From Sinomonas sp. R1AF57 (GTDB lineage: Bacteria; Actinomycetota; Actinomycetes; Actinomycetales; Micrococcaceae): a stretch of DNA of 64,000 nucleotides. Positions 17,024-26,397 of the stretch are shown here, one piece after another (position 1 is the stretch's first letter; every line of letters begins with the position of its first letter). Location: NCBI RefSeq assembly GCF_002224485.1, contig NZ_CP022463.1:2832105-2896104 (forward strand), read 5' to 3'. The translations under genes were made by a program, and so were the position numbers. The notes beneath the pieces were generated by a model. That model made no database searches and was not told the origin of the DNA. It was given only the letters and a program-made list of their open reading frames with translations.

Positions 17024-17062
17024 CAGATGCGCTTCCCAGCTCGGGTGCGGTCTGCCGGCGCC

Positions 17063-17902
17063 TCAGATCCCCCCGCCCGCCTCGACACCGGCCTGCTGGC
17101 CCAAGTGCGTGCGGGCGAAGTCGAGCGTCTGCGCCAGGAGATGTTCGCGGTCTCCCGCTCCGCGGGCCTTGCGGGTGCTGATCTCCGCGACGACCGCGCC
17201 CTCGAACCCGTTCCCCGCCAAATGCGCGAGGCACTCCCCGACCCGCTGGGTCCCCTGCCCGGGCACCAGGTGCTCGTCCCGGAACGAGCGCCCCGAGCCG
17301 TCAGTGAGGTGCACGTGGCGGATCGAGTTGCCGAGGGCCTTGAGTGCCGCGAGGCTGTCCATCCTGGCGGTGGCGGCGTGGGAGAAGTCCCAGGTGATGT
17401 CCTGATAGCCCTGGCCGATCGGATCCCAGTGCGGCAGGTAGGCGAGGGTCTCCCGGCCGCGGACGCGCCAGGGGTACATGTTCTCCACTGCGATGTGGAC
17501 GCCGAACGCCTCTGCGAGGTCCCGGACGCCCTGGGAGAAGGTCTCCGCGTACGAGCCCTGCCAGCGGAAGGGCGGATGCACGACCACGGTGTCGCACCCC
17601 ACGTCGAGCGCCATCCGGCAGGACTGGCTGATCTTGTTCCACGCGGAACCCCACACCTGCTGGGTCAGCAGGAGGGTGGGGGCGTGGATGGAGACGATGG
17701 GCTGCTCGTACCGCTCCGCGAGGTGGACGAGTTCGTCGGCCTTCTGGCTCGTCGAGTTGTTCGTCACCATCACCTCGACCCCGTCGAAGCCCAGGTCCGC
17801 CGCGACCGCGAAGGCGTCGTGGACGCTGAGCGGGTAGACGGATGCGCTGGAGAGCGCGACGGGGATGTGGCGGGGGGCCGGGGTGGACTCAGCAATGCTC
17901 AT
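17063..17902 (-). CDS. Sugar phosphate isomerase/epimerase family (TIM barrel)
   Basis: A 279-residue AP-endonuclease-2/xylose-isomerase-like TIM barrel. Seen: LGFDGVEVMVTNNS, IVSIHAPTLLL, DTVVVHPPFRWQG, GVHIAVENMYPWRV, ITWDFSHAATA, IRHVHLTDGSG and the final GAVVAEI strand. His, Glu and Asp residues at strand ends are the expected metal ligands. The actual substrate is unknown. It overlaps the Ppx/GppA stop region by 4 bp (17899-17902), so the two are co-expressed. The same trio with proC is conserved in mycobacteria, as I recall. Confidence 0.88.
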   Translation of the reverse strand: MSIAESTPAPRHIPVALSSASVYPLSVHDAFAVAADLGFDGVEVMVTNNSTSQKADELVHLAERYEQPIVSIHAPTLLLTQQVWGSAWNKISQSCRMALDVGCDTVVVHPPFRWQGSYAETFSQGVRDLAEAFGVHIAVENMYPWRVRGRETLAYLPHWDPIGQGYQDITWDFSHAATARMDSLAALKALGNSIRHVHLTDGSGRSFRDEHLVPGQGTQRVGECLAHLAGNGFEGAVVAEISTRKARGAGDREHLLAQTLDFARTHLGQQAGVEAGGGI

Positions 17903-18918
17903 ACGCGGGACCTCGCGGGGTGCATGCGCTCGGCGCGTTGCCGCTCGCTCTGGATCGGACCGATGTGGGCAGGCGGCTCGAGCGGCCCTTCGAAGACGAG
18001 CTGGTCGAGCCTGCGGAGGATGAGGCCTTCGCGCAGCGCCCAGGGGCAGATCTCGAGCTCATCGATGTCGAAGAGCTCCATCGCGGCCTCTGCGGCGAGC
18101 GCCCCGGCGAGGAGCTGCCTGGCGCGGGCCTCGGAGACGCCGGGAAGGTGGACCCTGTCGGAGGCCGCCATCGCGGACATCCGCTGGGCCCAGAGGCCGA
18201 GGTCGGTGCGTGTCAGCACGCGGCGCACGTAGGGGCCTGCACCGGAGGGGGCCGCACCGGCAATGCGCGCGAGCGAGCGGAACGTCTTCGACGTTCCCGC
18301 GACGAGGTTGGGGACGCCCAGGTCCTTGAACTCCTTCACCACGGGCTTCAGCGTGTCCCGGACGTAGCGGCGCAGGTCCTTGATGCTCTTCGCCGTGGGC
18401 GGGTCCTCAGGGAGCCAGTCGCGGGTGAGCCTCTGGGCCCCGAGCGGCACGGAGGTCGCCGCCGCGGGGAGGGAGTCATGGCCCATCGCGAGCTCGAACG
18501 AGCCGCCGCCGATGTCGAGGTCGAGGAGGGTGCCGGCACCCCAGCCGTACCAGCGGCGGACCGCGAAGAAGGTCATCGCGGCCTCCTCACGTCCCGTGAG
18601 CTCCTGGAGGATGACGTCCGCCTCACTCTGGACCCGCGCGAGGACTGCGTCGCCGTTGGCGGCCTCGCGGATGGCAGAGGTGCAGAACGCCAGGAGGTCC
18701 TCCGCCTTGTGGCGCCCGGCGAACTCCCAGGCCTCCTTGACGAAGTCGACCAGCTCACCCTGGCCCTTCTCGTTGATGCTTCCGTCATCCTCGAGGAACT
18801 TCACGAGCGAGAGCGGCCTCTTGTGCGATGCGTAGGCGATGGGCTGCGCGCCGGGATGGGCGTCCACCAGCAGCAGGTGCACGGTGTTCGAACCGATGTC
18901 GAGGACGCCTAGACGCAT
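17899..18918 (-). CDS. Ppx/GppA phosphatase family (exopolyphosphatase-like)
   Basis: A 339-residue ASKHA-fold phosphatase. Phosphate-1 motif VLDIGSNTVHLLLVDAHPGA is at the N-terminus, the catalytic-Glu region FCTSAIREAANGD follows, then the phosphate-2 motif DIGGGSFELAMG. Family members hydrolyse polyphosphate and/or the pppGpp 5' phosphate; the length fits the short actinobacterial Ppx1/Ppx2 forms. It is the upstream gene of a 4-bp-overlapping pair with the TIM-barrel protein. Substrate preference cannot be read. Confidence 0.9.
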   Translation of the reverse strand: MRLGVLDIGSNTVHLLLVDAHPGAQPIAYASHKRPLSLVKFLEDDGSINEKGQGELVDFVKEAWEFAGRHKAEDLLAFCTSAIREAANGDAVLARVQSEADVILQELTGREEAAMTFFAVRRWYGWGAGTLLDLDIGGGSFELAMGHDSLPAAATSVPLGAQRLTRDWLPEDPPTAKSIKDLRRYVRDTLKPVVKEFKDLGVPNLVAGTSKTFRSLARIAGAAPSGAGPYVRRVLTRTDLGLWAQRMSAMAASDRVHLPGVSEARARQLLAGALAAEAAMELFDIDELEICPWALREGLILRRLDQLVFEGPLEPPAHIGPIQSERQRAERMHPARSRV

Positions 18919-18925
18919 GAGCTTA

Positions 18926-19402
18926 TTATTCCCCGGCCGGACCGGGCGGAACGTCTGGGTGCTCGCCCGGCTCCGCGGGCCGGAAGTCGCGCAGCACCGC
19001 GGCGACGTGCTCGGTGCTCAGCTCGAACCCGAACGCGCTGCCCGGGTTGAGCACGAGCCCGAGCTCGGTGCCGAGGTTCTGCAGCAGGAGCGCGCCCTGC
19101 GTCTCCACCACTGTCGGGGCGAACTCGAGGAAGTCCGGCCGGATGCGGGCCCGATGCGTGAAGGCTGCCACGACCGGATTCCCGTCGGCGTTGTTCAGCA
19201 CGAGGGGCTCCACCGTGTCCGTCTCCCCCGCGGCCGGCTCCGGGACGAGCAGGCACACGAGGCTGTTGAGGAACTCCAGGATCGGCGCCATCGGGTCCTC
19301 CTCGCCCTGGCCGCGCGCGGCCGAGTCGAGAACCTCCTCGAGGCGCGTCAATGGGGTGGGGTCGAGGTGCGCCGGAACATGCTCGCCGCCGTGCGCGCTC
19401 AC
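18926..19402 (-). CDS. SseB-family protein
   Basis: A 158-residue protein with an SseB-like N-terminal domain: LVCLLVPEPAAG, VEPLVLNNADGNPVVAAFTH, then ALLLQNLGTELGLVLNPGSA. SseB proteins are small soluble proteins of unclear role in actinobacteria. Its ATG overlaps the topA stop by four bases (19399-19402), so it is translated from the topA transcript, and Ppx/GppA follows seven bases after its stop. The last ~20 residues are Pro-rich and probably disordered. Confidence 0.8.
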   Translation of the reverse strand: MSAHGGEHVPAHLDPTPLTRLEEVLDSAARGQGEEDPMAPILEFLNSLVCLLVPEPAAGETDTVEPLVLNNADGNPVVAAFTHRARIRPDFLEFAPTVVETQGALLLQNLGTELGLVLNPGSAFGFELSTEHVAAVLRDFRPAEPGEHPDVPPGPAGE

Positions 19403-22179
19403 TTCGCCGCCGCCTTTGTCCGGCCGGCGGTCCGCCGGGCGGGCTTCTTCACGGGTCCCTTGGCCCGCTTCTCGGCGAGCAGCTCGATCGCGCGCTCGCG
19501 AGTGAGCTCCTCGATCGCGGTCGACCGCGGGACGGTGATGTTCGTGACGCCGTCGGTGATGTACGGGCCGAAGCGGCCCTCCTTGACCACGATCGGCTTG
19601 CCGGACGCCGGGTCCTCGCCGAACTCGGCCAGGGGGGCCGCCGCCGTGCGGCCGCCGCGCGTCTTGGGCTGGGAGTAGATCTCGAGGGCCTGCTCGAGGG
19701 TGATCGTGAAGATCTCCTCCTCGGAGCCGATCGAGCGCGAGTCGGTGCCCTTCTTCAGGTACGGGCCGAAGCGGCCGTTCTGGACGGTGATGGCGTTGCC
19801 CTCCGCGTCCTCGCCGAGGCGGCGCGGCAGGCTCATCAGGTCCAGCGCCTGCTCGAGCGTGACGGTGTCCAGCGACATGGACTTGAAGAGCGACCCCGTG
19901 CGGGGCTTGACCTTCGCCGGCTTCTTGGGCGGCTTGGGCTTGCCGTTCTTGTAGTACTCCACGGGCTGGGCCGCGAGCTGCTCAGGCGTGGGCTCGGGGA
20001 TGACTTCGGTGACGTATGCGCCGTACCGGCCGTTCTTCGCCACCACCGTGTGACCCGTGAGCGGGTCCGTGCCGAGCACGCGCTCCTCCGGCCCGGCGCT
20101 CTCCATGAGCTCGCGCGCCTTGTCGGCGGTGAGCTCGTCGGGGGCGAGGTCCTCCGGGACGTTCGCCCGCTCGGGGGCCGTGCCCTCGGGCGCGTCCGCC
20201 GGGAGGGGCTTCTCGAGGTACGGCCCATACTTGCCCACGCGCAGCACGATGCCCGGCGCGATCTCGACCGAGTTGACCTCCCGCGCGTCGATCTCGCCGA
20301 GGCCGCCGACGATCTTGGTCAGGCCCGGGTTGTGGTCGTCGCCGAAGTAGAAGTGGCTCAGCCAGTCCGCGCCGGCCTGCTCGCCTGCAGCGATCCGGTC
20401 GAGGTCCTCCTCCATCTCCGCCGTGAAGTCGTAGTCGACGTAGTCGTGGAAGTGCTCCTCGAGCAGCCGCACCACCGAGAACGCGATCCAGCTCGGCACG
20501 AGGGCCGTTCCGCGGCTGCGGACATAGCCGCGGTCCATGATCGTCGAGATCGTCGCTGCGTACGTGGACGGGCGGCCGATGCCCCGCTCCTCGAGCGTCT
20601 TGACCAAGGAGGCCTCGGTGTACCGCGGGGGCGGGGAGGTCTGGTGGCCGTTCGCAGTCAGCTCGAGCGCGTCGAGTGCCTGGCCCTTCGCCAGCACCGG
20701 CAGCCGGGCGCTCTCGCCCGCAGCGGATCCGCCCCCACCGTTCTCCGAGTCTTCGCGGACCTCGTCCCGGCCTTCCTCGTAGGCCGCGAGGAACCCGCGG
20801 AACGTGATCACCGTGCCGGAGGCCGTGAACTCGGCGTCGCGCCCCGCAGCCTCGCCGGAGAGCGCCTGCGCACCGAGCCTGACGGTCGCGGTGGAGCCCT
20901 TGGCGTCCTCCATCTGGGAGGCGACCGTGCGCTTCCAGATGAGCTCGTAGAGGCGGAACTCGTCCCCCGAGAGCTGCTTGGCGACCTGCGCCGGCGTGCG
21001 GAACGAGTCGCCCGCGGGGCGGATGGCCTCGTGGGCCTCCTGCGCGTTCTTGGACTTGGAGGCGTACACGCGCGGACGGCCGGGCACGTACTCGGGACCG
21101 TACAGCTCGGAGGCCTGCCGGCGCGCAGCCGTGACCGCCTGGTCGGAGAGCGCCGTCGAGTCGGTACGCATGTACGTGATGTAGCCGTTCTCGTACAGGC
21201 GCTGCGCGACCTGCATCGTGACCCGGGCGGAGAAGCGGAGCTTGCGCGCCGCCTCCTGCTGGAGGGTCGAGGTGGTGAACGGGGCAGCCGGCCGACGGGT
21301 GTAGGGCTTCTCCTCCACGGCCCGGACTGCGAAGGCGGCGCCCTCGAGCCCCTCGGCGAGGGCCCGTGCGGTGGCCTCGGTGAGGAGCTCGGCGTTCTTG
21401 GCGGTCAGCCGCCCGCGGTCGTCGAAGTCGCGGCCCGAAGCCACCTTCTTGCCGTCCACCTGCGCGAGGCGGGCCTGGAAGCTCTGCCGCGCGGCGGCGT
21501 CGTGCGCCTGTGAAGCGTCGCCGGATGCAGGGGCCACGATGGCCGTCAGGTCCCAGTAGTCAGCAGCACGGAACGCCATGCGCTCGCGCTCGCGCTCGAC
21601 GACGAGGCGGGTCGCGACAGACTGGACACGGCCTGCGGACAGGCCGCTGGCCACCTTGCGCCACAGGACCGGCGAGATCTCGTACCCGTAGAGACGGTCG
21701 AGGACACGGCGGGTCTCCTGCGCGTCGACGAGCGACTCGTCGACGTCGCGCAGCTCGGCCATGGCGCGCTGGATCGCTTCCTTGGTGATCTCGGGGAAGG
21801 TCAGGCGGTGCACCGGCACCTTCGGCTTGAGGACCTCGAGGAGGTGCCACGCGATGGCCTCGCCCTCGCGATCGCCATCGGTGGCCAGGAAGAGCTCGTC
21901 GGCGTCCTTGAGCTTCGCCTTGAGCTCAGCCACCTTCTTCTTCTTGTCCGGCGAGACCACGTAATAGGGCTCGAACCCGTTCTCGATGTCGACGGCGAAC
22001 TTGCCCACCGAGGTCTTCTTGAGCTCCGCTGGGAGATCGGAGGGCTGCGGGAGGTCGCGGATGTGGCCCATCGAGGCGTCGACTTCGAAGCCCTCGCCCA
22101 GGTACTGGGCGATGGTCTTGCTCTTCGCCGGCGACTCCACAATCACGAGCTTCTTGCCGGTTTTAGCCTTGGTGGCCAC
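19399..22179 (-). CDS. topA: DNA topoisomerase I (type IA)
   Basis: A 926-residue enzyme that relaxes negative supercoils. Seen: TOPRIM start KLVIVESPAKSKTIAQYLG, SMGHIRDLP, the metal-binding TDGDREGEAIAWHL, and the catalytic Tyr in NGYITYMRTDSTALS. The C-terminal half has repeated D-domain motifs such as GRFGPYLKKGTDSRS, ending in a Lys/Ala-rich tail (GPVKKPARRTAG) as in other actinobacteria, not Cys4 zinc fingers. The GTG at 22179 follows GAGGAG by five bases and gives the conserved N-terminus. A perfect 9-bp hairpin (22204-22229) lies just upstream. Confidence 0.97.
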   Translation of the reverse strand: MATKAKTGKKLVIVESPAKSKTIAQYLGEGFEVDASMGHIRDLPQPSDLPAELKKTSVGKFAVDIENGFEPYYVVSPDKKKKVAELKAKLKDADELFLATDGDREGEAIAWHLLEVLKPKVPVHRLTFPEITKEAIQRAMAELRDVDESLVDAQETRRVLDRLYGYEISPVLWRKVASGLSAGRVQSVATRLVVERERERMAFRAADYWDLTAIVAPASGDASQAHDAAARQSFQARLAQVDGKKVASGRDFDDRGRLTAKNAELLTEATARALAEGLEGAAFAVRAVEEKPYTRRPAAPFTTSTLQQEAARKLRFSARVTMQVAQRLYENGYITYMRTDSTALSDQAVTAARRQASELYGPEYVPGRPRVYASKSKNAQEAHEAIRPAGDSFRTPAQVAKQLSGDEFRLYELIWKRTVASQMEDAKGSTATVRLGAQALSGEAAGRDAEFTASGTVITFRGFLAAYEEGRDEVREDSENGGGGSAAGESARLPVLAKGQALDALELTANGHQTSPPPRYTEASLVKTLEERGIGRPSTYAATISTIMDRGYVRSRGTALVPSWIAFSVVRLLEEHFHDYVDYDFTAEMEEDLDRIAAGEQAGADWLSHFYFGDDHNPGLTKIVGGLGEIDAREVNSVEIAPGIVLRVGKYGPYLEKPLPADAPEGTAPERANVPEDLAPDELTADKARELMESAGPEERVLGTDPLTGHTVVAKNGRYGAYVTEVIPEPTPEQLAAQPVEYYKNGKPKPPKKPAKVKPRTGSLFKSMSLDTVTLEQALDLMSLPRRLGEDAEGNAITVQNGRFGPYLKKGTDSRSIGSEEEIFTITLEQALEIYSQPKTRGGRTAAAPLAEFGEDPASGKPIVVKEGRFGPYITDGVTNITVPRSTAIEELTRERAIELLAEKRAKGPVKKPARRTAGRTKAAAK

Positions 22180-22335
22180 GGTACTCCTCGAGAACAGCTG
22201 CACCGCTCCCGCCCGATCTTGCGGGAGCGTGGGGGCGCGGCGGACCGCGCAAGTCCCTAGTTCACCATACGACTGCGGTCGGAGTGCAAGCCGCGGCCCT
22301 CGCGTGTGGACAACGGCCCGGCATGGCCGGCGTCG

Positions 22336-23007
22336 TCAGGAGCCCGCAGCACCCTTCTTCTCGGCGACCTTCTCGGCGGCCCGTTTCGGCGGGGACTTGG
22401 GCCTGGCAGCCTCCCGCCCCTCGGGGAGCATCGACCAGAGGACGTACATCCGTTCCGTGCCCTCCGGGTCCGCCTCCCCCGTGTCGTCCGGCTCGAACTC
22501 GTCCAGCAGCTCGGACATGCGGCGCTTGAACTCCGCGCGCTGCTCGAGCGTGAGCTTGAGGACGTTGCCGGAGACGACCATCACCGGCGTCTCGTCGGGC
22601 TCCCCGCGGCGGCGCGCGGCGTCGCGCAGCTTCGCGTGGCTTGCGATGCGCTTGCGCAGCGCCTCCAGCTCGATGTCCACGATGGCGAGGCCCGGTGTCT
22701 GGCCGGTCGTCGCGGTGTCGAGGTTGAGGTCCGTGCCGGCAGCCTTCCACCGGCGCTCACGGCCGTCGCCGTCGCTCGGCGCATCCACCACGATGCCCCA
22801 CTTCTTCAGCGCGCGCAGGTGGTAGCTCATGGCACTCGGGGTGAGGCCCGTGAAGGCCGCGAGCTCCGTGGCCGTGCGGCTCTTCTGGCTCGAGTAGAGC
22901 TCGTTGATGGCCTCGAGCCGCGCCGCGTGCGCGAGGGCTCGGATGGCCTTGGGATCGGTGATCCGCACGGGGTTCTCGGTGCGGGGGCTGCGCTTCTTCT
23001 CAGTCAT
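22336..23007 (-). CDS. ArsR-type winged-HTH regulator
   Basis: A 223-residue regulator. HTH_20/ArsR-like DNA-binding region at residues ~15-80: ITDPKAIRALAHAARLEAIN, TATELAAFTGLTPSAMSYHL, RALKKWGIVVDAP. The middle (~110-185) is helical with many charged residues, like the YdeP/ligand domain of PadR-like relatives, and the tail is Lys/Ala-rich. No metal Cys motif. A near-consensus promoter precedes it (TTGACA-17-TTAATT at 23067-23039), one of the few AT-rich stretches here, so it is probably well expressed. Targets unknown. Confidence 0.85.
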   Translation of the reverse strand: MTEKKRSPRTENPVRITDPKAIRALAHAARLEAINELYSSQKSRTATELAAFTGLTPSAMSYHLRALKKWGIVVDAPSDGDGRERRWKAAGTDLNLDTATTGQTPGLAIVDIELEALRKRIASHAKLRDAARRRGEPDETPVMVVSGNVLKLTLEQRAEFKRRMSELLDEFEPDDTGEADPEGTERMYVLWSMLPEGREAARPKSPPKRAAEKVAEKKGAAGS

Positions 23008-23038
23008 GCTGCTTTTTCGTCGTGCGGATGTTGAATGT

Positions 23039-23067
23039 AATTAACGCCACAGTTTCAGAGATGTCAA
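23039..23067 (-). promoter_or_regulatory. Promoter of the ArsR-type gene
   Basis: On the minus strand TTGACA (23067-23062) is followed after exactly 17 bases by TTAATT (23044-23039), with the ATG 32 bases further on. This is close to the sigma-70-type consensus and lies in an AT-rich island. Confidence 0.7.
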
Positions 23068-23083
23068 GCTCTTTTTTCACGCT

Positions 23084-24718
23084 TTACGCGGGCACGAGGA
23101 ACCCGTCGGCGACCAGGTTCGCGGCCTCGGCCAGCAGGCCCGGACGGAACGCATCGTCGTCCCGCTCCAGGAGTGCCGCGAGCGCCGACGCGATCTGCCC
23201 AGCCGTCAGCTCGCCGTCGCACGCGGAGACGAACCCGGCCAGCTCCGTGCTCATCAGGCTCGTGCGGCGGAAGCCGGCGCCCTGGCGCAGGAGGATGACC
23301 CCGGGGTGCTCGGCCCCCGGCCGCTGGTGGCGTTCCTCGGTCACGTCCTCGGCCACGACGAGCCGTTCCGGGCTGAGGTCGGGGTGTGCCGCGAGCCAGT
23401 CGGCGCGGTCCACGGCCGCGGACAAGTGGGGGCCGATCGGCTGTTCGAGGGGATGGGTCAGCTCCTCGAACCGGTCCAGACGCGCCTGCCCGGGAGCAGG
23501 GCGCCTCAGCCACACCGCGCCGAAGCCGATCGCGGCCGTCCCCCGCGAGGCGAAGTCGTCCAGATAGGCCGCGTACGCCTCCCCGTAGGCATCCGGGTCG
23601 CGCTGCTGGGACGCGTCGGCGAGCCACGTCTCCGCGTACTGCCCCGGGCCGAGCTGCTCGCGCTGGAGGACCCAGGCGTCGACGCCGGCCGGCACCCACG
23701 TCCGCACACGCTCGTGCCACGGCGCGCCGTCGGGGATCTCCCAGTTGCCGAGGAGCTGGGCGGTGCCGCCCTCCGCGAGCACATCGCCCAGCCCGGCGAC
23801 AAGGTCAGCCACGAGGCGGTCCCCCGGCAGGCCCCCGTCGCGGTACGTGAACCTGTCCTCGGCGCTCTCCTCGGCCATGCGCGGGGTGATGACGAACGGC
23901 GGGTTCGAGACCACGAGGTCGAAGCGCTCCCCCTGCACCGGCTCGAGCAGGGAGCCGTGGCGCAGCTCGATGCGCCGTTCAGGCTGGTCCGGGTCGACGC
24001 CGAGGACCTGCGCGTTGAGGAGGACGTTGAACCGGGCGAACGCCAGGGCCCGGTCGGAGACATCCGTCGCCACGACGTGGCGCGCGTGGGCCAGCAGGTG
24101 GAACGCCTGGATTCCGCACCCCGTGCCCAGGTCCAGCGCGCGGGCGACCGGCCTGCGGGCAGTCGTCTGCACGAGCGTCGCCGACGCGTGGCCGATCCCC
24201 AGGACGTGGTCGGCCCGGAGCACACCTGGCCTCTGGTGGGCTGCAAGGTCCGACGCGACCCACATCTCGACCGGGGCCTCTGGCCCGTCCCACCCGTACG
24301 GGCGGAGGTCGAGCGTGGCGGCGAGCCGCCCGTCGTCGTGCGCCTCCCCGAGCCCGAGCGCGACCAGGCCCTCGGCGCCCAGCGTGGGCAGGGCGGCGTC
24401 GAGCTCCTCGCGCGACGCGGGCCGGGCGAGCAGGAAGAAGCGCACGACGGCGGCCAGGTGCCGTCGGGCGGGATCCTCGCCGGCGCGCCGGGTCGCCACG
24501 AGGGCGGGCACGATCTGGTCGCGGGAAAGCGCCGCATGGGCCTCGGGGCCGAGGAGCCCGGCCACGGCATCGACCCGGTACTCGGCGGCGGCCAGGTCCT
24601 CCGCGAGGGCTGCGAGCAGGCCGGGGCGGTCCGAGCGGGGGACATCCCGCAGGGCCGGGAGCGGTTCCGGACCCGGGGCGGATCCGGGTGCGGGCTGGTC
24701 GGGGGGCGCGCTTGTCAC
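23084..24718 (-). CDS. Class I SAM-dependent methyltransferase (HemK/PrmC-like core)
   Basis: A 544-residue protein. The first ~150 residues are a helical actinobacterial N-terminal domain. The central ~150-330 is a Rossmann methyltransferase: VARALDLGTGCGIQAFHLLA (SAM motif I), VVATDVSDRALAFARFN, and VVSNPPFVITP, whose NPPF is typical of enzymes that methylate planar nitrogen such as Gln or adenine. The ~200-residue C-terminal part has no fold I recognise. Acceptor unknown. The GTG at 24718 is six bases after TAGACT (24730-24725), a leaderless signature. Confidence 0.85.
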   Translation of the reverse strand: MTSAPPDQPAPGSAPGPEPLPALRDVPRSDRPGLLAALAEDLAAAEYRVDAVAGLLGPEAHAALSRDQIVPALVATRRAGEDPARRHLAAVVRFFLLARPASREELDAALPTLGAEGLVALGLGEAHDDGRLAATLDLRPYGWDGPEAPVEMWVASDLAAHQRPGVLRADHVLGIGHASATLVQTTARRPVARALDLGTGCGIQAFHLLAHARHVVATDVSDRALAFARFNVLLNAQVLGVDPDQPERRIELRHGSLLEPVQGERFDLVVSNPPFVITPRMAEESAEDRFTYRDGGLPGDRLVADLVAGLGDVLAEGGTAQLLGNWEIPDGAPWHERVRTWVPAGVDAWVLQREQLGPGQYAETWLADASQQRDPDAYGEAYAAYLDDFASRGTAAIGFGAVWLRRPAPGQARLDRFEELTHPLEQPIGPHLSAAVDRADWLAAHPDLSPERLVVAEDVTEERHQRPGAEHPGVILLRQGAGFRRTSLMSTELAGFVSACDGELTAGQIASALAALLERDDDAFRPGLLAEAANLVADGFLVPA

Positions 24719-24795
24719 CCCGAAAGTCTAGGCGGAGGGCGGCCCGGCACCGGGGGTCCGGAGACCGGGGGCCCTCGCGGGTCCACAATGGGGGC

Positions 24796-25380
24796 ATGGT
24801 GTCGACGCCCGTGGCGAGTGCCGCGCTGCGGCTCGCCGCCGTCGTGGTGGGCCTCGCCGCGGCGGGCTGCTCCTACCAGTACGACGACGGCCTGCCGCCG
24901 CTGGGCCAGCGCGAGGCGGCGGCCCAGGCCTCGGGGGAAGCCGCTCAGGCCTCCGCCTCTGCCTCCGCTGCCGGGGAGGCGGCGCAGCTGCGGGAGCGAG
25001 CAGCCCGGAGCGGGTTGCGGGCGCCGCTGGACCAGATCCTCTCGGGCTATGCGCTGCGGGGATGGGCCGACACGGTGCTCCCTGACGAGGGCGGGACCTC
25101 GGTGGCGTCCGGCTCCGGTGCAGTCTGGCCGGACGGGGCGAAGCTCACCCTGACGGCGCAGGGACCGCCCGGGACTGCCACCCTGAGGTTCGCCTGCCGG
25201 GGCACGACCACGGCCCGGATCATCGCCACCGTCGAGGGCGTTCCCGCGGTCGATCTGGCCTTCGACTGCAATCGGCCCTGGGCGCGCACCGTCGCACTGG
25301 CGGGGTCCGGGGCGGTCGACATCGCCTTCATGGCGGGGAGCACGCCGTCGAATGTCGCCTATCGGCTGGTGCGCCCCTGA
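24796..25380 (+). CDS. Putative lipoprotein
   Basis: A 194-residue exported protein. A hydrophobic signal ([20 protein letters not shown]) with lipobox LAAAGC predicts lipidation at Cys ~27. An Ala/Ser/Glu-rich helical linker follows, then a beta-rich domain ([20 protein letters not shown], and [12 protein letters not shown] with two possible disulfide Cys). No family recognised; the last domain resembles small surface beta-sandwich domains of actinobacterial lipoproteins. The 3' end overlaps the convergent trhO gene by 22 bp. Confidence 0.75.
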   Translation: MVSTPVASAALRLAAVVVGLAAAGCSYQYDDGLPPLGQREAAAQASGEAAQASASASAAGEAAQLRERAARSGLRAPLDQILSGYALRGWADTVLPDEGGTSVASGSGAVWPDGAKLTLTAQGPPGTATLRFACRGTTTARIIATVEGVPAVDLAFDCNRPWARTVALAGSGAVDIAFMAGSTPSNVAYRLVRP

Positions 25381-26303
25381 CTCACGGCGGAACCCACCGC
25401 GGTGGGGGACCCGCTGTCGCAGCCCTCGGGGCAGCGGAGCGTTGTCGGAGAGGAGGCACAGTCGCTGCAGTACAAGGTGAGGCTGCGGCACGCAGGATTC
25501 GAGCAGTTGTGGAAGTCGCTCGTGGGCGAAGCGCAGCGGGCGCACCGGCCGATGGTCACGGCATCCTCGCTGAACTCCATCCGCATCCTGCGGTCGAAGA
25601 CGTACAGGGAGCCTTCCCACAGTCCTGAGTCCTTGAACCGCTCGCCGTAGCGCACGATCCCCCCGTCGAGCTGGTAGACCTCCTGGAACCCGCGGGTGCG
25701 CATGTGCGCGCTCAGGACCTCGCAGCGCACCCCTCCGGTGCAGTAGGTGACGACAGGCCTGTCCTTGAGGTGGTCGTACTTGCCCGAGTCGAGTTCGTCC
25801 AGGAAGTCGTGCGTCGTCGTCGTGTCCGGGACCACCGCGTCCTTGAAGCGACCGATCTGCGCCTCGAACGCGTTGCGCCCGTCGAAGAACACGACCTCGC
25901 GTCCCGCCGACCGGCCCGCGTCGACGAGATCGTGCACTTGCTCCGGCGTGAGGTGCGTGCCGCCGCCTACCACTCCCTTGGAGTCCACCACGAGTTGGTC
26001 GGGTGCTCCGAAGGAGACGAGTTCGGGCCTGACCTTCACGCTCAGCCTGGGGAAGTCCTCCGCGCCGCCCTCCGACCACTTCACGTCGAGCGCACGGAAC
26101 GCCGGATACTCCTTCGTGGCGCGCACGTACCGCTTCACGGCCGTGAGCTCGCCGCCCACCGTTGCGTTGATCCCGTCCGGGGAGACGATGATGCGGCCGC
26201 GGAGTCCGAGCCCCTCGCACAGGGCGCGCTGCCACAGCCGGACGGCTTCCGGATCCGGCAGAGGGGTGAAGCAGTAGAAAAGGACAATACGGTGCAGAGC
26301 CAC
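25359..26303 (-). CDS. trhO: Rhodanese-related tRNA uridine hydroxylase TrhO
   Basis: A 314-residue YceA/UPF0176 protein that, in the characterised family, uses O2 to hydroxylate U34 of tRNAs (ho5U). Seen: the N-terminal acylphosphatase-like domain [34 protein letters not shown]; the rhodanese domain with loop [17 protein letters not shown]; then [19 protein letters not shown] and YCSDC, Cys-rich C-terminal segments. Length and domains are normal. It converges with the lipoprotein gene. Confidence 0.9.
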   Translation of the reverse strand: MALHRIVLFYCFTPLPDPEAVRLWQRALCEGLGLRGRIIVSPDGINATVGGELTAVKRYVRATKEYPAFRALDVKWSEGGAEDFPRLSVKVRPELVSFGAPDQLVVDSKGVVGGGTHLTPEQVHDLVDAGRSAGREVVFFDGRNAFEAQIGRFKDAVVPDTTTTHDFLDELDSGKYDHLKDRPVVTYCTGGVRCEVLSAHMRTRGFQEVYQLDGGIVRYGERFKDSGLWEGSLYVFDRRMRMEFSEDAVTIGRCARCASPTSDFHNCSNPACRSLTLYCSDCASSPTTLRCPEGCDSGSPTAVGSAVSQGRTSR

Positions 26304-26339
26304 CCATCAAGGGTAGCCGGGCGGTGCCTGGGCGATGCG

Positions 26340-26355
26340 GTGACAGTTCTGTCAC
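26340..26355. promoter_or_regulatory. Perfect inverted repeat upstream of the GNAT gene
   Basis: GTGACAG-TT-CTGTCAC, seven-base perfect arms, lying 37 bp outside the trhO start and 43-58 bp upstream of the GNAT start. It is a likely operator for the divergent pair; the regulator is unknown. Confidence 0.45.
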
Positions 26356-26397
26356 GGCCCTTATCAGGCCTCGGTCGTACCCGTTATGGTCATGGCT

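Noticed and set aside
16656..17062. Short open frames across the structured region
   Set aside because: No frame gives a protein-like sequence or a ribosome site, and the base-pairing pattern explains the composition better.
19351..21513. 720-codon open frame antisense to topA
   Set aside because: The minus-strand topoisomerase is unmistakable; the plus-strand frame is low-complexity Arg/Leu/Gly and is a GC-skew shadow. The same applies to long antisense frames over ponA2, both ABC genes, trkH and acuC.
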